DNA from: Sulfurimonas sp.
Lineage (GTDB): Bacteria; Campylobacterota; Campylobacteria; Campylobacterales; Sulfurimonadaceae
Assembly (NCBI GenBank): GCA_015487435.1
Contig: WFPU01000195.1
Span: 1-9,952, forward strand
Direction: 5' to 3'
DNA length: 9,952 nt
Notes under the pieces: model-generated
The model's input: the letters and a program-made list of their open reading frames with translations, nothing else
What the model was told of the DNA's origin: nothing
Databases searched by the model: none
Program-made: the position numbers and the translations under genes
In this document: positions 1 through 7,376 of the stretch, in pieces
Layout: every line of letters begins with the position of its first letter
Numbering within the stretch: position 1 is the first letter of the stretch

Positions 1-126
1 GCTTATAATAGTTTTAAAATAGAGTTAGATTACTATTTAATAAAACCATCAAAAGATAAGGCAACAGCTTATTCTTTTTTACAAAAACATCAAAGAGTTG
101 GTTTAAATGTGGCTTGGTATTTTTAA
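1..126 (+). CDS. 3' end of a probable outer-membrane beta-barrel protein
   Basis: An open frame runs from the first base to a TAA at 124-126 and gives 41 residues ending VGLNVAWYF. The 5' part lies outside the window. The end alternates polar and hydrophobic residues and closes on a C-terminal phenylalanine after Trp-Tyr, the usual signature of the last strand of an outer-membrane beta-barrel that is recognised by the Bam machinery. The stop is 18 bp before the ATG of the RND exporter, so the two are probably co-transcribed and the barrel may act with the exporter in envelope transport. The family cannot be named from 41 residues. That it is coding is fairly sure; that it is a barrel is inference. 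Confidence 0.6.
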   Translation, partial: AYNSFKIELDYYLIKPSKDKATAYSFLQKHQRVGLNVAWYF

Positions 127-134
127 TAAATAAT

Positions 135-138
135 GGAG
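135..138 (+). promoter_or_regulatory. Ribosome binding site deciding the RND exporter start
   Basis: GGAG overlaps the upstream ATG at 133 and is spaced 6 nt from the ATG at 145. This makes 145 the working start and removes four residues from the longest open frame. Confidence 0.7.
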
Positions 139-144
139 ATAAAT

Positions 145-2433
145 ATGAGAAATTTTGTAAATAAAATAATAAAATTTAAATGGGCAATCGCAATTGTAAT
201 TCCACTTTTTACAATATATATGGCATCAGGATTAAAGAACTTAGAATTTGAGGGAAGTTATAGAATATGGTTTGGAGAAGAATCTAGCATACTAAAAAAC
301 TATGATGATTTTCGTGCTGTTTTTGGTAATGATGATGCGATAACTATATCTTTTAAAAGTGAAGATGGTATTTTTACCAAAGAAGCGTTAGAGAGTATTT
401 CAAATATTACACAAAAACTTTGGCAAACTGAGTATATAGCAAGAGTTGATTCAATTACAAACTATCAATATGTCCATGCAAACTTAGAGTATCCAGATGA
501 GATAGTAGTTGAAGATTTTATAGAAGATATTGATTCAATGAGTATTGCTGATTTTGAAGCTAAAAGACAAATCGCAATGGGTGAGGATTTGATAGTAGGT
601 AAGTTAATCTCTAGAGATGCTACAACAACTATGATAGTTGGTCGAATGACACCAAAAGCAGGTGATGACCCAGAGGTCTCCTTTAAACTCCGTGATGCAG
701 CTTTAGAAATTATAAAACCTGAGATACAAAAATATGGTTTTGAGTTTCATCTAAATGGTGGACCCGTAATTAATACATCTTTTATTGAGATAGCACAACA
801 TGATGGAGGTACTTTTACACCATTAGTTATTGTTATAGCATTTCTATTACTGTTAGTTATATTTAAAAAATTTAGTCTAGCCGCACTGAGTATATCTGTA
901 GTGATTTTTACATTTTTAATAGTGCTATCAATTCAAATAATGTTAGGATATAAACTAAATAATTTTACGGCAAATATACCTATTTTTGTTATGGCGATTG
1001 GTATAGCTGACGCAATGCATATAATATGGATATATATTTTAGCCAAGAAAAAAGGGCTTGATAACCATGAATCAATTCATTACAGTGTAAAAAAGAACTT
1101 TTTAGCTCTGTTTTTAACTTCTATTACAACAGCTATTGGTTTTGCATCACTTGGAATATCAGAGGTTGTACCTATAAAAACTTTAGGGATAGCAACTGCA
1201 AGTGCTGCTTTGTTAGCATTTTTTATGACTATACTTTTTGTTCCAGCATTACTAGCTATTATAAATCCTAAAATAAAAGCAAAAAATGATAACATAGATA
1301 ATGAACATAAAATATCTGAGAATCTGATAGAGTTTATTATTAAAAATGATAAAAAAATACTTTTGGCATCTATTTTGATTTTTATAGTGATGGGCATAGG
1401 TATCACTAAAGTAAATGTTGATTCCAACACCATTCGATATTTTAAAGAAAATGTACCTTTCCGTGCAGATAATATATTTCAGCAAAAAAACCTAACTGGA
1501 CCTATGACATATGAGATAGTTATTGATTCAAAAGAAAAAGATGGGATTAAAGAACCTGAATTTTTAAAAGCAGTTGATAAGTTTTATATAGAGTTATATG
1601 ACGCTTATCCTGATGTTAGACATATAAGTTCACTAATGGATACAGTAAAAATATTTAACGATATTATGCAAGGCTCTAAAAGTATCCCAGATGATAAAAA
1701 TTTAATTGCTCAGTATCTTCTGTTGTATTCTTTATCGCTTCCTCAAGGGATGGAGATAAATGATCAGATGGATATTGATGAGAGACTATTACGAGTTAGT
1801 GCATCTGTAAATATCATAGATACATCAAAAGATTTAGAACAAATTAAGTGGATAGAGGATTGGTGGACAAATACTTCTTATAGTGCTGAGGTTAATGGTC
1901 AAACAGTGATGTTTGCACATATGCAACATGATGTTACAAATACATTAATTCAGTCTATAACTTTAGCGGTTATACTCATCTCCATAATTATGCTTTTGAT
2001 ATTTAAAAAATTTAAAATGTTACCACTGTTCATCGCTCCAAATTTATTACCAATAGTTTTAGTTGTTGGAGTTATGGGATGGTTAAGTATAGATATAGAT
2101 ATGGGCGTAGCAATAGCTGGTGCCATCATAATAGGGGTTGCAGTAGATGATACTATACACTTTATGGTTAAGTACATAGAAGCAAGAAAACGAGGTTATA
2201 ATCTCGAAAATGCGCTTAAATATGTTATGCGTTATGCAGGTGGGGCTATTATATTTACAACAATTATTTTAAGTATGGCATTTTTAGTATTTATATTTAG
2301 TGATTTTAATCCAAATTATCATTTTGGTATAGTTACCGCATCGGCATTAGTTATTGCAGTAGTAGTAGACTTATTAGCACTTCCAGCATTGCTTAGTATC
2401 ATAGATAACAAAAAAAAATCTTTGTTGACATAA
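145..2433 (+). CDS. RND-superfamily transporter, HAE-3/MMPL type
   Basis: A 762-residue inner-membrane protein with the two-fold repeat of the RND superfamily. Each half has one membrane segment (about 12-30 and 405-422), a large periplasmic domain (about 35-215 and 430-600), then a block of five membrane segments (about 223-375 and 604-755). Each block holds the family's Gly/Asp/His motif, GIADAMHI at about 286-293 and VAVDDTIH at about 665-672, expected in the proton path. The length fits HAE-3/MMPL proteins, which are shorter than the ~1,000-residue HAE-1 pumps. Such proteins export hydrophobic or amphiphilic compounds such as lipids and hopanoids; the substrate here is unknown. An upstream in-frame ATG at 133 exists, but GGAG at 135-138 lies 6 nt before the ATG at 145, so 145 is preferred. 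It follows a probable outer-membrane gene by 18 bp, suggesting an operon. No strong terminator is visible after it. Confidence 0.9.
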   Translation: MRNFVNKIIKFKWAIAIVIPLFTIYMASGLKNLEFEGSYRIWFGEESSILKNYDDFRAVFGNDDAITISFKSEDGIFTKEALESISNITQKLWQTEYIARVDSITNYQYVHANLEYPDEIVVEDFIEDIDSMSIADFEAKRQIAMGEDLIVGKLISRDATTTMIVGRMTPKAGDDPEVSFKLRDAALEIIKPEIQKYGFEFHLNGGPVINTSFIEIAQHDGGTFTPLVIVIAFLLLLVIFKKFSLAALSISVVIFTFLIVLSIQIMLGYKLNNFTANIPIFVMAIGIADAMHIIWIYILAKKKGLDNHESIHYSVKKNFLALFLTSITTAIGFASLGISEVVPIKTLGIATASAALLAFFMTILFVPALLAIINPKIKAKNDNIDNEHKISENLIEFIIKNDKKILLASILIFIVMGIGITKVNVDSNTIRYFKENVPFRADNIFQQKNLTGPMTYEIVIDSKEKDGIKEPEFLKAVDKFYIELYDAYPDVRHISSLMDTVKIFNDIMQGSKSIPDDKNLIAQYLLLYSLSLPQGMEINDQMDIDERLLRVSASVNIIDTSKDLEQIKWIEDWWTNTSYSAEVNGQTVMFAHMQHDVTNTLIQSITLAVILISIIMLLIFKKFKMLPLFIAPNLLPIVLVVGVMGWLSIDIDMGVAIAGAIIIGVAVDDTIHFMVKYIEARKRGYNLENALKYVMRYAGGAIIFTTIILSMAFLVFIFSDFNPNYHFGIVTASALVIAVVVDLLALPALLSIIDNKKKSLLT

Positions 2434-2448
2434 GGGATAATATTAAAA

Positions 2449-2468
2449 TTTTATAGTCGACTAAAAAA
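2449..2468. repeat. Imperfect palindrome centred on TAGTCGACTA
   Basis: A 10-bp perfect palindrome (2454-2463) extends to 20 bp with one mismatched pair at 2453/2464. It lies 16 nt after the exporter stop and just before the small coding-like stretch. It is not followed by a clear T-run beyond its own A/T arms, so it could be an operator-like site or a weak terminator. No function can be assigned. Confidence 0.4.
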
Positions 2469-2470
2469 TT

Positions 2471-2716
2471 ATGGAGTTTATTGTGAGTTCATTTAGTGTT
2501 AGAGAGATAAAAAAGCAAAGGTATTGCATTTTTTACGGTGGCGCATTAAATGCACATATGAGCTCTAAAAATATCACTCAAATATACAAAGATGGATTAG
2601 ATTTAATCTTTGGGAGAATTTAAGCAGATTTTGTCATGATGCAAAAAAGTGATTATAGTTCTTGGTTAGATGAAAAAGAAAATTATAAAAAAAACTCTCT
2701 TAAATTTTTTAGATAA
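2471..2716 (+). pseudogene. Small coding-like stretch split by an in-frame TAA, unknown
   Basis: An ATG at 2471, or a GTG at 2483 preceded by GGAG with 6-nt spacing, opens a frame of 50 (or 46) residues that stops at TAA 2621-2623. The same frame goes straight on for 30 residues to a second TAA at 2714-2716. Both parts have ordinary amino-acid composition for this genome (DGLDLIFGRI before the stop, ADFVMMQKSDYSSWLDEKEN after it) and read as one protein. The simplest view is a short gene broken by one nonsense change, or a decayed remnant of a longer gene. A 46-50 residue intact peptide is the alternative. I do not recognise the family. It is separated from the RND gene by 37 bp. Confidence 0.4.
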
Positions 2717-2730
2717 TATCTACAAAAGGG

Positions 2731-2742
2731 GTACTAAAGTAC
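2731..2742. promoter_or_regulatory. Inverted repeat GTACTAAAGTAC upstream of mgtE
   Basis: Two 5-bp half sites, GTACT and AGTAC, are separated by 2 bp. They lie 19 bp upstream of the TATAAT box, across the place of a -35 element. That is a natural position for a regulator site, but the site is short and the regulator is unknown. Confidence 0.35.
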
Positions 2743-2761
2743 AATAAATTAGATACTTCGC

Positions 2762-2767
2762 TATAAT
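2762..2767 (+). promoter_or_regulatory. -10 box (TATAAT) of mgtE, probably leaderless
   Basis: A perfect TATAAT ends 6 nt before the ATG at 2774. With the usual 6-7 nt from -10 box to start site, transcription would begin at or next to the A of the ATG. No Shine-Dalgarno sequence is present between 2745 and 2773, which agrees with a leaderless mRNA. Confidence 0.65.
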
Positions 2768-2773
2768 TTCACT

Positions 2774-4102
2774 ATGCAAAAGCTTCACGAATATTTAAAT
2801 TCTCACTCTATAGGTGAGATGCACCCATCGGATATAGCACAAATTTTAAAGCAATTAGATGATTCTAAGTTTGCTCAGGCTGTAAAGCTAATACCAAAGG
2901 ATTTAGTTGGTGATGTAGCCCTTGCCCTTCCTGATAGGCTTTTTGACGATATTGTAGAAAATTTTAGTGTAGATGAACTCTCTCATGCTGTTACTGAATT
3001 AGAGTCAGATGATCAACATGAATTTATGCAAGAGCTTCATGAGATAGATGAAGATGTAGCACAGGAGGTTTTTAAAACACTTGAACCACAAGACCAACAA
3101 GAGATAACAAAACTTAAAACGTATGATGAGGATGAAGCGGGTTCTCATATGCAACTTGAAGTTTTTACAGCTGCTAAAGATGAAGTTGTTCATGATGTAA
3201 TAAAAAGATTCGCTACTTTACGCAAAGAAAACAAACTCGAAAATATTCAAAATCTTTTTATCACAAATGATAAAAATAAACTTCAATATACTATTGGTCT
3301 TGATGATTTATTGATTTTTGATTTTAATAAAACTTTATCTCAAAATATTGAACAAAGTGATGAAAATTTTGAGCCAAAAGTCGCACAAGATAGAGAAAAC
3401 ATAAAAGATGTAGTCCATTATTTTGAAGAATATGATCTCTCCGTTATGCCCGTAGTTAATAAAGATGGTGTCTTAGTTGGGCGTATTACATCAGATGATA
3501 TTTTTGATATAATTAATGAACATGCGACCGAGCAGATGTATAATTTAGCAGGTGTTGATGATGATGTGGAAGATGATGATGAGATTATAAAAGCTGGTCG
3601 AAAACGTGCATCGTGGCTTGGAATAAACTTATTTACAGCAATAGCAGCATCTTTGGTAATTGGGTTGTTTGCAGATACCTTACAAAGTGTTGTTGCTCTC
3701 GCAATTCTTATGCCAATTGTTGCTTCGATGGGTGGTAACGCTGGGACACAATCACTTACCGTTGTAGTGAGACAATTAGCGCTTGGTGATATCTCACAAG
3801 GAGATGCTTATAGGATTATTAAAAAAGAGGTAGCAATTTCGTTGTTAAATGGCTTCATATTTGCTATAATTATAGGAATTATTTCCTCCTTCTGGTTTGG
3901 TATTGAATATTTGGGCTATGTTATAGCTCTAAGTATGTTGATAAACCTGTTTATAGCTGGTTTATTTGGTGCTACAATTCCATTGTTTTTGAAAAAAATG
4001 GATATTGATCCTGCTATTGGAAGCACCGTTATTTTAACAACTATTACAGACGTTGTAGGTTTTTTTAGTTTTTTAGGACTTGCAACATGGATTTTGCTTT
4101 AA
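2774..4102 (+). CDS. mgtE: Magnesium transporter MgtE
   Basis: A 442-residue homodimeric Mg2+ channel of the inner membrane, of normal family length. The order is N-terminal helical MgtE_N domain (about 15-120), a CBS pair (about 124-255), a connecting 'plug' helix rich in acidic residues (about 260-278) and five membrane helices (about 280-442). The family signature is visible at 313-328 (MPIVASMGGNAGTQSL). Asp426 in TTITDVVGF on the last helix corresponds to the conserved pore aspartate (Asp432 in Thermus). In the family, cytosolic Mg2+ binding between the N, CBS and plug regions closes the pore. The ATG at 2774 is chosen because the MgtE_N domain starts soon after it and a TATAAT box sits just upstream; no ribosome binding site is seen. 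The next gene, 109 bp on, encodes a CNNM-type protein, which fits a Mg2+ homeostasis unit. Confidence 0.95.
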   Translation: MQKLHEYLNSHSIGEMHPSDIAQILKQLDDSKFAQAVKLIPKDLVGDVALALPDRLFDDIVENFSVDELSHAVTELESDDQHEFMQELHEIDEDVAQEVFKTLEPQDQQEITKLKTYDEDEAGSHMQLEVFTAAKDEVVHDVIKRFATLRKENKLENIQNLFITNDKNKLQYTIGLDDLLIFDFNKTLSQNIEQSDENFEPKVAQDRENIKDVVHYFEEYDLSVMPVVNKDGVLVGRITSDDIFDIINEHATEQMYNLAGVDDDVEDDDEIIKAGRKRASWLGINLFTAIAASLVIGLFADTLQSVVALAILMPIVASMGGNAGTQSLTVVVRQLALGDISQGDAYRIIKKEVAISLLNGFIFAIIIGIISSFWFGIEYLGYVIALSMLINLFIAGLFGATIPLFLKKMDIDPAIGSTVILTTITDVVGFFSFLGLATWILL

Positions 4103-4211
4103 CAAGCATGGTATCTGTGCACGAGACTCTCTATCGAAGAGAAACTAGCGTTAGCATAAATGGATAAGCTTTGCTTATTTAATATAAATTAACACAAAGG
4201 CTTTGTAACAA
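4103..4211 (+). promoter_or_regulatory. Hairpin-rich spacer between mgtE and the CNNM gene
   Basis: This 109-bp spacer holds three small inverted repeats: TCTCT/AGAGA with a 5-nt loop (4128-4142), ATAAGC/GCTTAT with a 3-nt loop (4164-4178) followed by TTTAAT, and ACAAA/TTTGT with a 3-nt loop (4194-4206). The second may be a weak terminator. A TATAAA at 4183-4188 could be a separate -10 box for the downstream gene. The third hairpin includes the AAAGG ribosome binding site of that gene. Confidence 0.35.
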
Positions 4212-5252
4212 TTGGAATTACTCATACTTTATTTTGCTCTAGCAGTAGGAATATCATTTATATGTTCTGTGCTAGAGGCAGTTCTTCTATCTGTAAATAT
4301 GTCATATATTTCAGTCCTAGAAAAAGAAAAACCACAAATTGGAAAACTTCTTCGTATTCATAAAACTAATATCAGCAAATCAATAGCTTCAATTTTAATC
4401 TTAAATACTATTGCACATACTATTGGTGCTGCTGCTGTTGGAGCTCAAGCTTCCATTCTTTTTGGAAATGATGCTGTTGTAATTATCTCAATTATTATGA
4501 CATTTGCTATTCTTTTTTTATCAGAGATAATCCCAAAGACTATAGGTGCAATTTACTGGAAAGAACTAGCTCCATACTCTTCTCAAATTATAAGACTTTT
4601 AATATGGATTACTTATCCAATAATTTTAACTACTTTATTTGTTACGGATAAAATCTCTAAAGGTAAAGAAGATGCGAACTCACTTACGAAAGATGAGTTG
4701 TTAGAGAGCATGTTACTTAGTGAAGATGATGGAGTAATTGATGAGAAAGAATCTGATTATATAGAAAATATTTTAAAATTAGATGAGATGAAAATCGCAG
4801 ATGTATTAACACCAAGAAGTGTAGTCTTTGCTCTTGATGAGACTCGCACTTTAAAAGAGATTATAAGTAATGAAAATGATATATTTAATTTTTCAAGAAT
4901 TCCTGTTTATAATAATTCTATTGAAGATGTAACAGGTATTATTCTTACAAAAAAATTATTTCAACAAGCTTTAAAAGATGATAGTGTTACTTTAGCAAGT
5001 ATAAAAAAAGAGATATATTCAATTAACGAAAATATCCCAGTATCTAAAGCACTTGACCTATTTATATCAAAAAAGGACCACATGTTTTTGGTTATGGATA
5101 ATTATGATCAAACTGAGGGAATTATAACTCTTGAGGATTGCGTAGAGACTATACTTGGCTTAGAGATTATGGACGAGAGTGATAGAAATGAAGATATGCG
5201 TGAATTAGCAAAACTTAAAATGAAACAAAAAAGGAAAGATAGAGAAGTTTAA
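4212..5252 (+). CDS. CNNM/CorC-family transporter with CBS pair (short form)
   Basis: A 346-residue membrane protein. The CNNM (DUF21) transmembrane domain covers about 1-150, with LNTIAHTIGA (64-73) and SEIIPKTIG (104-112) matching the conserved small-residue and Pro-containing segments of the family. A CBS pair follows (about 195-315). The chain ends in a charged tail (about 321-346), so the CorC_HlyC C-terminal domain of the usual ~430-residue members is absent. CNNM proteins are linked to Mg2+ efflux or Na+/Mg2+ exchange, with nucleotide-Mg2+ sensing in the CBS pair. The start is TTG at 4212: it has AAAGG at 4196-4200, and the next ATG (codon 30) would cut off the first membrane helix. 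The spacing of 11 nt is long. Pairing with mgtE suggests opposing Mg2+ fluxes under related sensing; that is inference. Confidence 0.88.
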   Translation: MELLILYFALAVGISFICSVLEAVLLSVNMSYISVLEKEKPQIGKLLRIHKTNISKSIASILILNTIAHTIGAAAVGAQASILFGNDAVVIISIIMTFAILFLSEIIPKTIGAIYWKELAPYSSQIIRLLIWITYPIILTTLFVTDKISKGKEDANSLTKDELLESMLLSEDDGVIDEKESDYIENILKLDEMKIADVLTPRSVVFALDETRTLKEIISNENDIFNFSRIPVYNNSIEDVTGIILTKKLFQQALKDDSVTLASIKKEIYSINENIPVSKALDLFISKKDHMFLVMDNYDQTEGIITLEDCVETILGLEIMDESDRNEDMRELAKLKMKQKRKDREV

Positions 5253-5280
5253 AAAAGCAAGATTATATATTTGCTTTTTT
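5251..5280 (+). terminator. Rho-independent terminator after the CNNM gene
   Basis: Ten perfect base pairs (AAAAAAGCAA with TTGCTTTTTT) enclose a 10-nt loop, and the right arm ends in TTTTTT. The left arm begins inside the stop codon. The symmetric A/T arms would let it work on both strands. Confidence 0.8.
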
Positions 5281-5329
5281 AAGAAATTTGCAGCTTCAAC
5301 ACCTGCAAGTTCTCCGCCGAGAAATAGAA
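5281..5329 (-). pseudogene. Possible gene remnant abutting the palindromic element
   Basis: On the minus strand this short stretch reads LFLGGELAGVEAANFLKK, a glycine-rich turn plus an amphipathic helix of the kind found in FAD or NAD binding proteins. It is locally richer in G+C than the spacer around it. The readable part begins right where the 5330-5429 element ends, as if an upstream portion had been removed or separated. Only about 18 residues are convincing, so this is tentative and no family is named. Confidence 0.25.
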
Positions 5330-5429
5330 CTCTTTAAACAAGTAGCTTTTAAATTCCAAGTTAGCCTTGAAATGACGGAATTAACGTCACCCTAAACTTG
5401 ATTTAGGGCCTAGTTTATAATTTAGCAGA
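5330..5429. repeat. Palindromic repeat element, copy 1 (100 bp)
   Basis: Two inverted arms meet at a 7-bp centre (GAATTAA, 5378-5384) flanked by TGACG and CGTCA. Each arm holds its own hairpin: left ATTCCAAG/CTTGAAAT around TTAGC (5353-5373), right CCCTAAA/TTTAGGG around CTTGA (5390-5408). The outer ends (CTCTTTAAACAAGTAGCTTT on the left, TTATAATTTAGCAGA on the right) resemble the ends of the copies at 7278 and 9633. No coding capacity is seen. This is a MITE-like or REP-like dispersed element. Confidence 0.7.
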
Positions 5430-5495
5430 ATATTCAGTATATCTTGTAAGGTAGGATATTAAAAAGTGATTATATGTTTAAAGAAACTTATATAT

Positions 5496-5517
5496 AAAAG
5501 CCTCAAAAGAGACTTTT
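5496..5517 (-). terminator. Rho-independent terminator of the FccB-like gene
   Basis: On the minus strand AAAAGTCTC pairs with GAGGCTTTT (nine pairs, one G-U) around a TTTT loop, ending in a T-run, about 10 nt after the stop codon. Confidence 0.75.
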
Positions 5518-5526
5518 TAAATAGAC

Positions 5527-6900
5527 TTATGTGAAAAGATCTCTCATGATACCGTTGTACCAGTCACGAGTTGCTTTAGCATTAGGTGCTGAACGGAATT
5601 TTCCGCTTGGAGCTTTAGGAACATTTCCTTTACCTTTGATAGTTTTTCCAGTCCAAGAAAAATCATGTGTTACAAAGATAGCTTCTTCTGGCTTATCACC
5701 AACAATAGAGAAGCAAATATTACCTGATTTAATAGTTTTTGTTTTAACAGGTAATTCATAAGACTTACCTTGCAAACGACTAACAATTTCATCAGCACAT
5801 TGTTTACCAGCCCAGTTAGCAGTTTGTCCACTTGGTGGGATTGCATGACCAACAACATCACCAACAGCGTAGATATCTGCATCAGTTTTAGTTTGAAAAG
5901 AACAACCGTTCATTATAACCTTACCAAATGCAGTAGTAGTTTCAACACCACTCATCTCTACAACAGGGTTAGCTTTGTTATTGGGAATAAGATTAAGAAC
6001 TTCGTATTTTAGAGTAGTTGAAGTGATTTTGTCATCTTCATCTTCTTCTTCATAAGTTACAGTTTTAGCAACAGGATCAACATCTGTTACTTTGCAGTAA
6101 TCTCTGTGCTCAATTCTGTCATTATTTAAATCTTCCCATGCTTCTTTAAATGCTGCGCCTTTTGCAATTTTAGCTGAAGGGTTAAGGATAATTACTTTAC
6201 CTTCAATTTCCTCTTTATCCATATATGCAGCAATCATAGAAGCTCTCTCAAATGGAGCTGGAGGACAACGAAATTTTCCATCTGGAACAGTAATAATTAC
6301 ATCTCCATCATCCATGTCATTTAGATTACGCTCTAATATAATATGTTCTTTGCCTGGAATAAGTGCACCAGGTGCTACTCTTTGAATTTGTTTGATTTTA
6401 TCAGCATCCCAGTCTTTAAATTGGTTCTCATAGTCATAAGCAATACCTGGCGATAGTACCAAAATTTCATATTCAACTATACCTTTAGTTGTATGAATTT
6501 GTTTTTTAGCTCTATTAATATTTGTAACTTCAGCATGAAGCATACTATAACCATGAGCTTCAACTGATTGCGCATAATCATGAACTAAAGTACCAAGATT
6601 AACGTCTTCTAGTTTCCCTAGTAAAGAATTAGAAAATGGACAAGACATAAACGTTTCATTTTTTTCAATAACCAATACATCAACTGATCTATCTTTTTTT
6701 CTTATTGCTTTTGCAACAGTAAGACCACCAAAGCCTCCACCAATTACAACAACTTTATGTTTACCTAAAACAGCTGAATCACCAGTAGAAGATGATTCAC
6801 ATGCTTTAGCAGGTTTAGCTTCGCTATTGCATCCAACCATAGTAGCAGCTGCTACACTAATAGCTCCAAATTTAAGTAGATTACGACGATTTAATGACAT
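5527..6900 (-). CDS. fccB: Flavocytochrome c sulfide dehydrogenase-like flavoprotein (FccB family)
   Basis: A 457-residue periplasmic FAD protein. The N-terminus has a Tat signal (NRRNLLK, 4-10), a hydrophobic stretch and a lipobox-like MVGC (Cys24), so it may be a Tat-exported lipoprotein. The dinucleotide motif VVIGGGFGG is at 51-59 and a second FAD contact (DIYAVGD) at 342-348. Three family cysteines appear to be kept: Cys87 (SCPFSN), the covalent 8-alpha-cysteinyl FAD site, and Cys212 (FRCPPAPFERAS) and Cys396 (GNICFS), the redox disulfide that receives sulfide. The C-terminal WYNGIMRDLF matches the FCSD-flavin domain end. The reaction is oxidation of sulfide (or a related sulfane sulfur species) to sulfur, passing electrons to a c-type haem protein. 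No cytochrome c subunit (FccA) is encoded nearby. Start 6900 is preferred over 6936 because GGGAG precedes it and the Tat motif then sits at the N-terminus. Confidence 0.88.
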   Translation of the reverse strand: MSLNRRNLLKFGAISVAAATMVGCNSEAKPAKACESSSTGDSAVLGKHKVVVIGGGFGGLTVAKAIRKKDRSVDVLVIEKNETFMSCPFSNSLLGKLEDVNLGTLVHDYAQSVEAHGYSMLHAEVTNINRAKKQIHTTKGIVEYEILVLSPGIAYDYENQFKDWDADKIKQIQRVAPGALIPGKEHIILERNLNDMDDGDVIITVPDGKFRCPPAPFERASMIAAYMDKEEIEGKVIILNPSAKIAKGAAFKEAWEDLNNDRIEHRDYCKVTDVDPVAKTVTYEEEDEDDKITSTTLKYEVLNLIPNNKANPVVEMSGVETTTAFGKVIMNGCSFQTKTDADIYAVGDVVGHAIPPSGQTANWAGKQCADEIVSRLQGKSYELPVKTKTIKSGNICFSIVGDKPEEAIFVTHDFSWTGKTIKGKGNVPKAPSGKFRSAPNAKATRDWYNGIMRDLFT

Positions 6901-6903
6901 ATA

Positions 6904-6910
6904 TTCTCCC
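6904..6910 (-). promoter_or_regulatory. Ribosome binding site of the FccB-like gene
   Basis: GGGAGAA on the minus strand sits 3 nt before the ATG at 6900 (5 nt from GGGAG). No comparable site precedes the upstream in-frame ATG at 6936, so it decides the start. Confidence 0.65.
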
Positions 6911-6936
6911 TTGAGTTTATTAAATAAATTATCCAA

Positions 6937-7253
6937 TTTATTTTTCGGATTAACTTATATTACATTGATTAGTATAAAGTGAAACTTAACTAAGTATTGT
7001 ATGTATAATTAAATAATTTTATATATATAATTATTAATTATTAATGTCTGCCTATTTATAAGCAATTAATATAATAAAGCCCATTTATTAAATATTATTC
7101 AAATAATTATATAAAGTTACCATATTTGTGATAGCTTTATAAAAAAATAAAAATAAATTTTTTTTTGAGATGAGTAAATAAGTAACAAAATTTATAGCTA
7201 TATAGCTTAATATATATATATTTATTTAGTTTTTGCAATAAAGACATTTATAG
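6937..7253. other. AT-rich non-coding spacer upstream of the FccB-like gene
   Basis: No gene can be supported here. The stretch is almost pure A+T with runs such as TATATATATA (7211-7220) and TTTTTTTTT (7158-7166) and repeated TTATTAATTATTAAT-like text (7032-7043). It should contain the minus-strand promoter of the FccB-like gene: TATACT and TAATATAAG-like hexamers occur on that strand between about 6950 and 6980, but none stands out enough to choose. Confidence 0.4.
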
Positions 7254-7258
7254 TTGAA

Positions 7259-7289
7259 CTCTCTGAATAATTGGGCTCTCTGAACAATT
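7259..7289 (+). repeat. Tandem duplication of the element's left end
   Basis: CTCTCTGAATAATT (7259-7272) and CTCTCTGAACAATT (7276-7289) differ at one base and are offset by 17 bp. The second copy is the outer end of palindromic element copy 2, so the terminus alone has been duplicated. Confidence 0.7.
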
Positions 7290-7375
7290 AGCTATTAGAT
7301 TCTGGATCAAGTCCAGAATGACGTACTATCGTCATTTCAAGCTTGACTTGGAATCTAACTTATAATTAACCAGAG
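7278..7375. repeat. Palindromic repeat element, copy 2 (98 bp)
   Basis: Two 46-bp inverted arms (7278-7323 and 7330-7375) surround the 6-bp centre TACTAT. They agree at about 30 of 46 positions when one is reverse-complemented. Conserved blocks are the outer CTCTG, the AATTA, the TTAGATTC, a central TCAAG and the inner AATGACG. The left arm folds by itself as ATTCTGGA/TCCAGAAT around TCAAG (perfect). The right arm folds as TTTCAAG/CTTGGAA around CTTGA (one mismatch). Most disagreement between arms lies in these stems or in the 3-4 bp between the outer blocks. Confidence 0.8.
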
Positions 7376-7376
7376 G

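Noticed and set aside
1080..1485. Minus-strand frames inside the RND exporter gene
   Set aside because: They mirror hydrophobic codons of a strongly supported membrane protein gene and have no ribosome binding site or domain.
4109..4162. Short frame starting ATG at 4108 in the mgtE-CNNM spacer (about 19 residues)
   Set aside because: No ribosome binding site, very short, and it covers the hairpin-rich stretch; more likely non-coding or part of a dispersed repeat.
5531..6012. Plus-strand frames of 76 and 80 residues inside the FccB-like gene
   Set aside because: They are antisense shadows of a gene with clear conserved motifs.
5527..6900. Flavoprotein as sulfide:quinone oxidoreductase or type II NADH dehydrogenase
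   Set aside because: The Tat signal, the SCPFSN covalent-flavin cysteine, FRCPPAPFERAS and the WYNGIM..LF C-terminus fit the FccB family better; no C-terminal amphipathic membrane-binding region is evident.
6937..7253. AT-rich region as a replication origin or small RNA gene
   Set aside because: No DnaA-box cluster, no stable hairpin with T-run and no promoter-terminator pair could be made out; A+T bias alone is not evidence.
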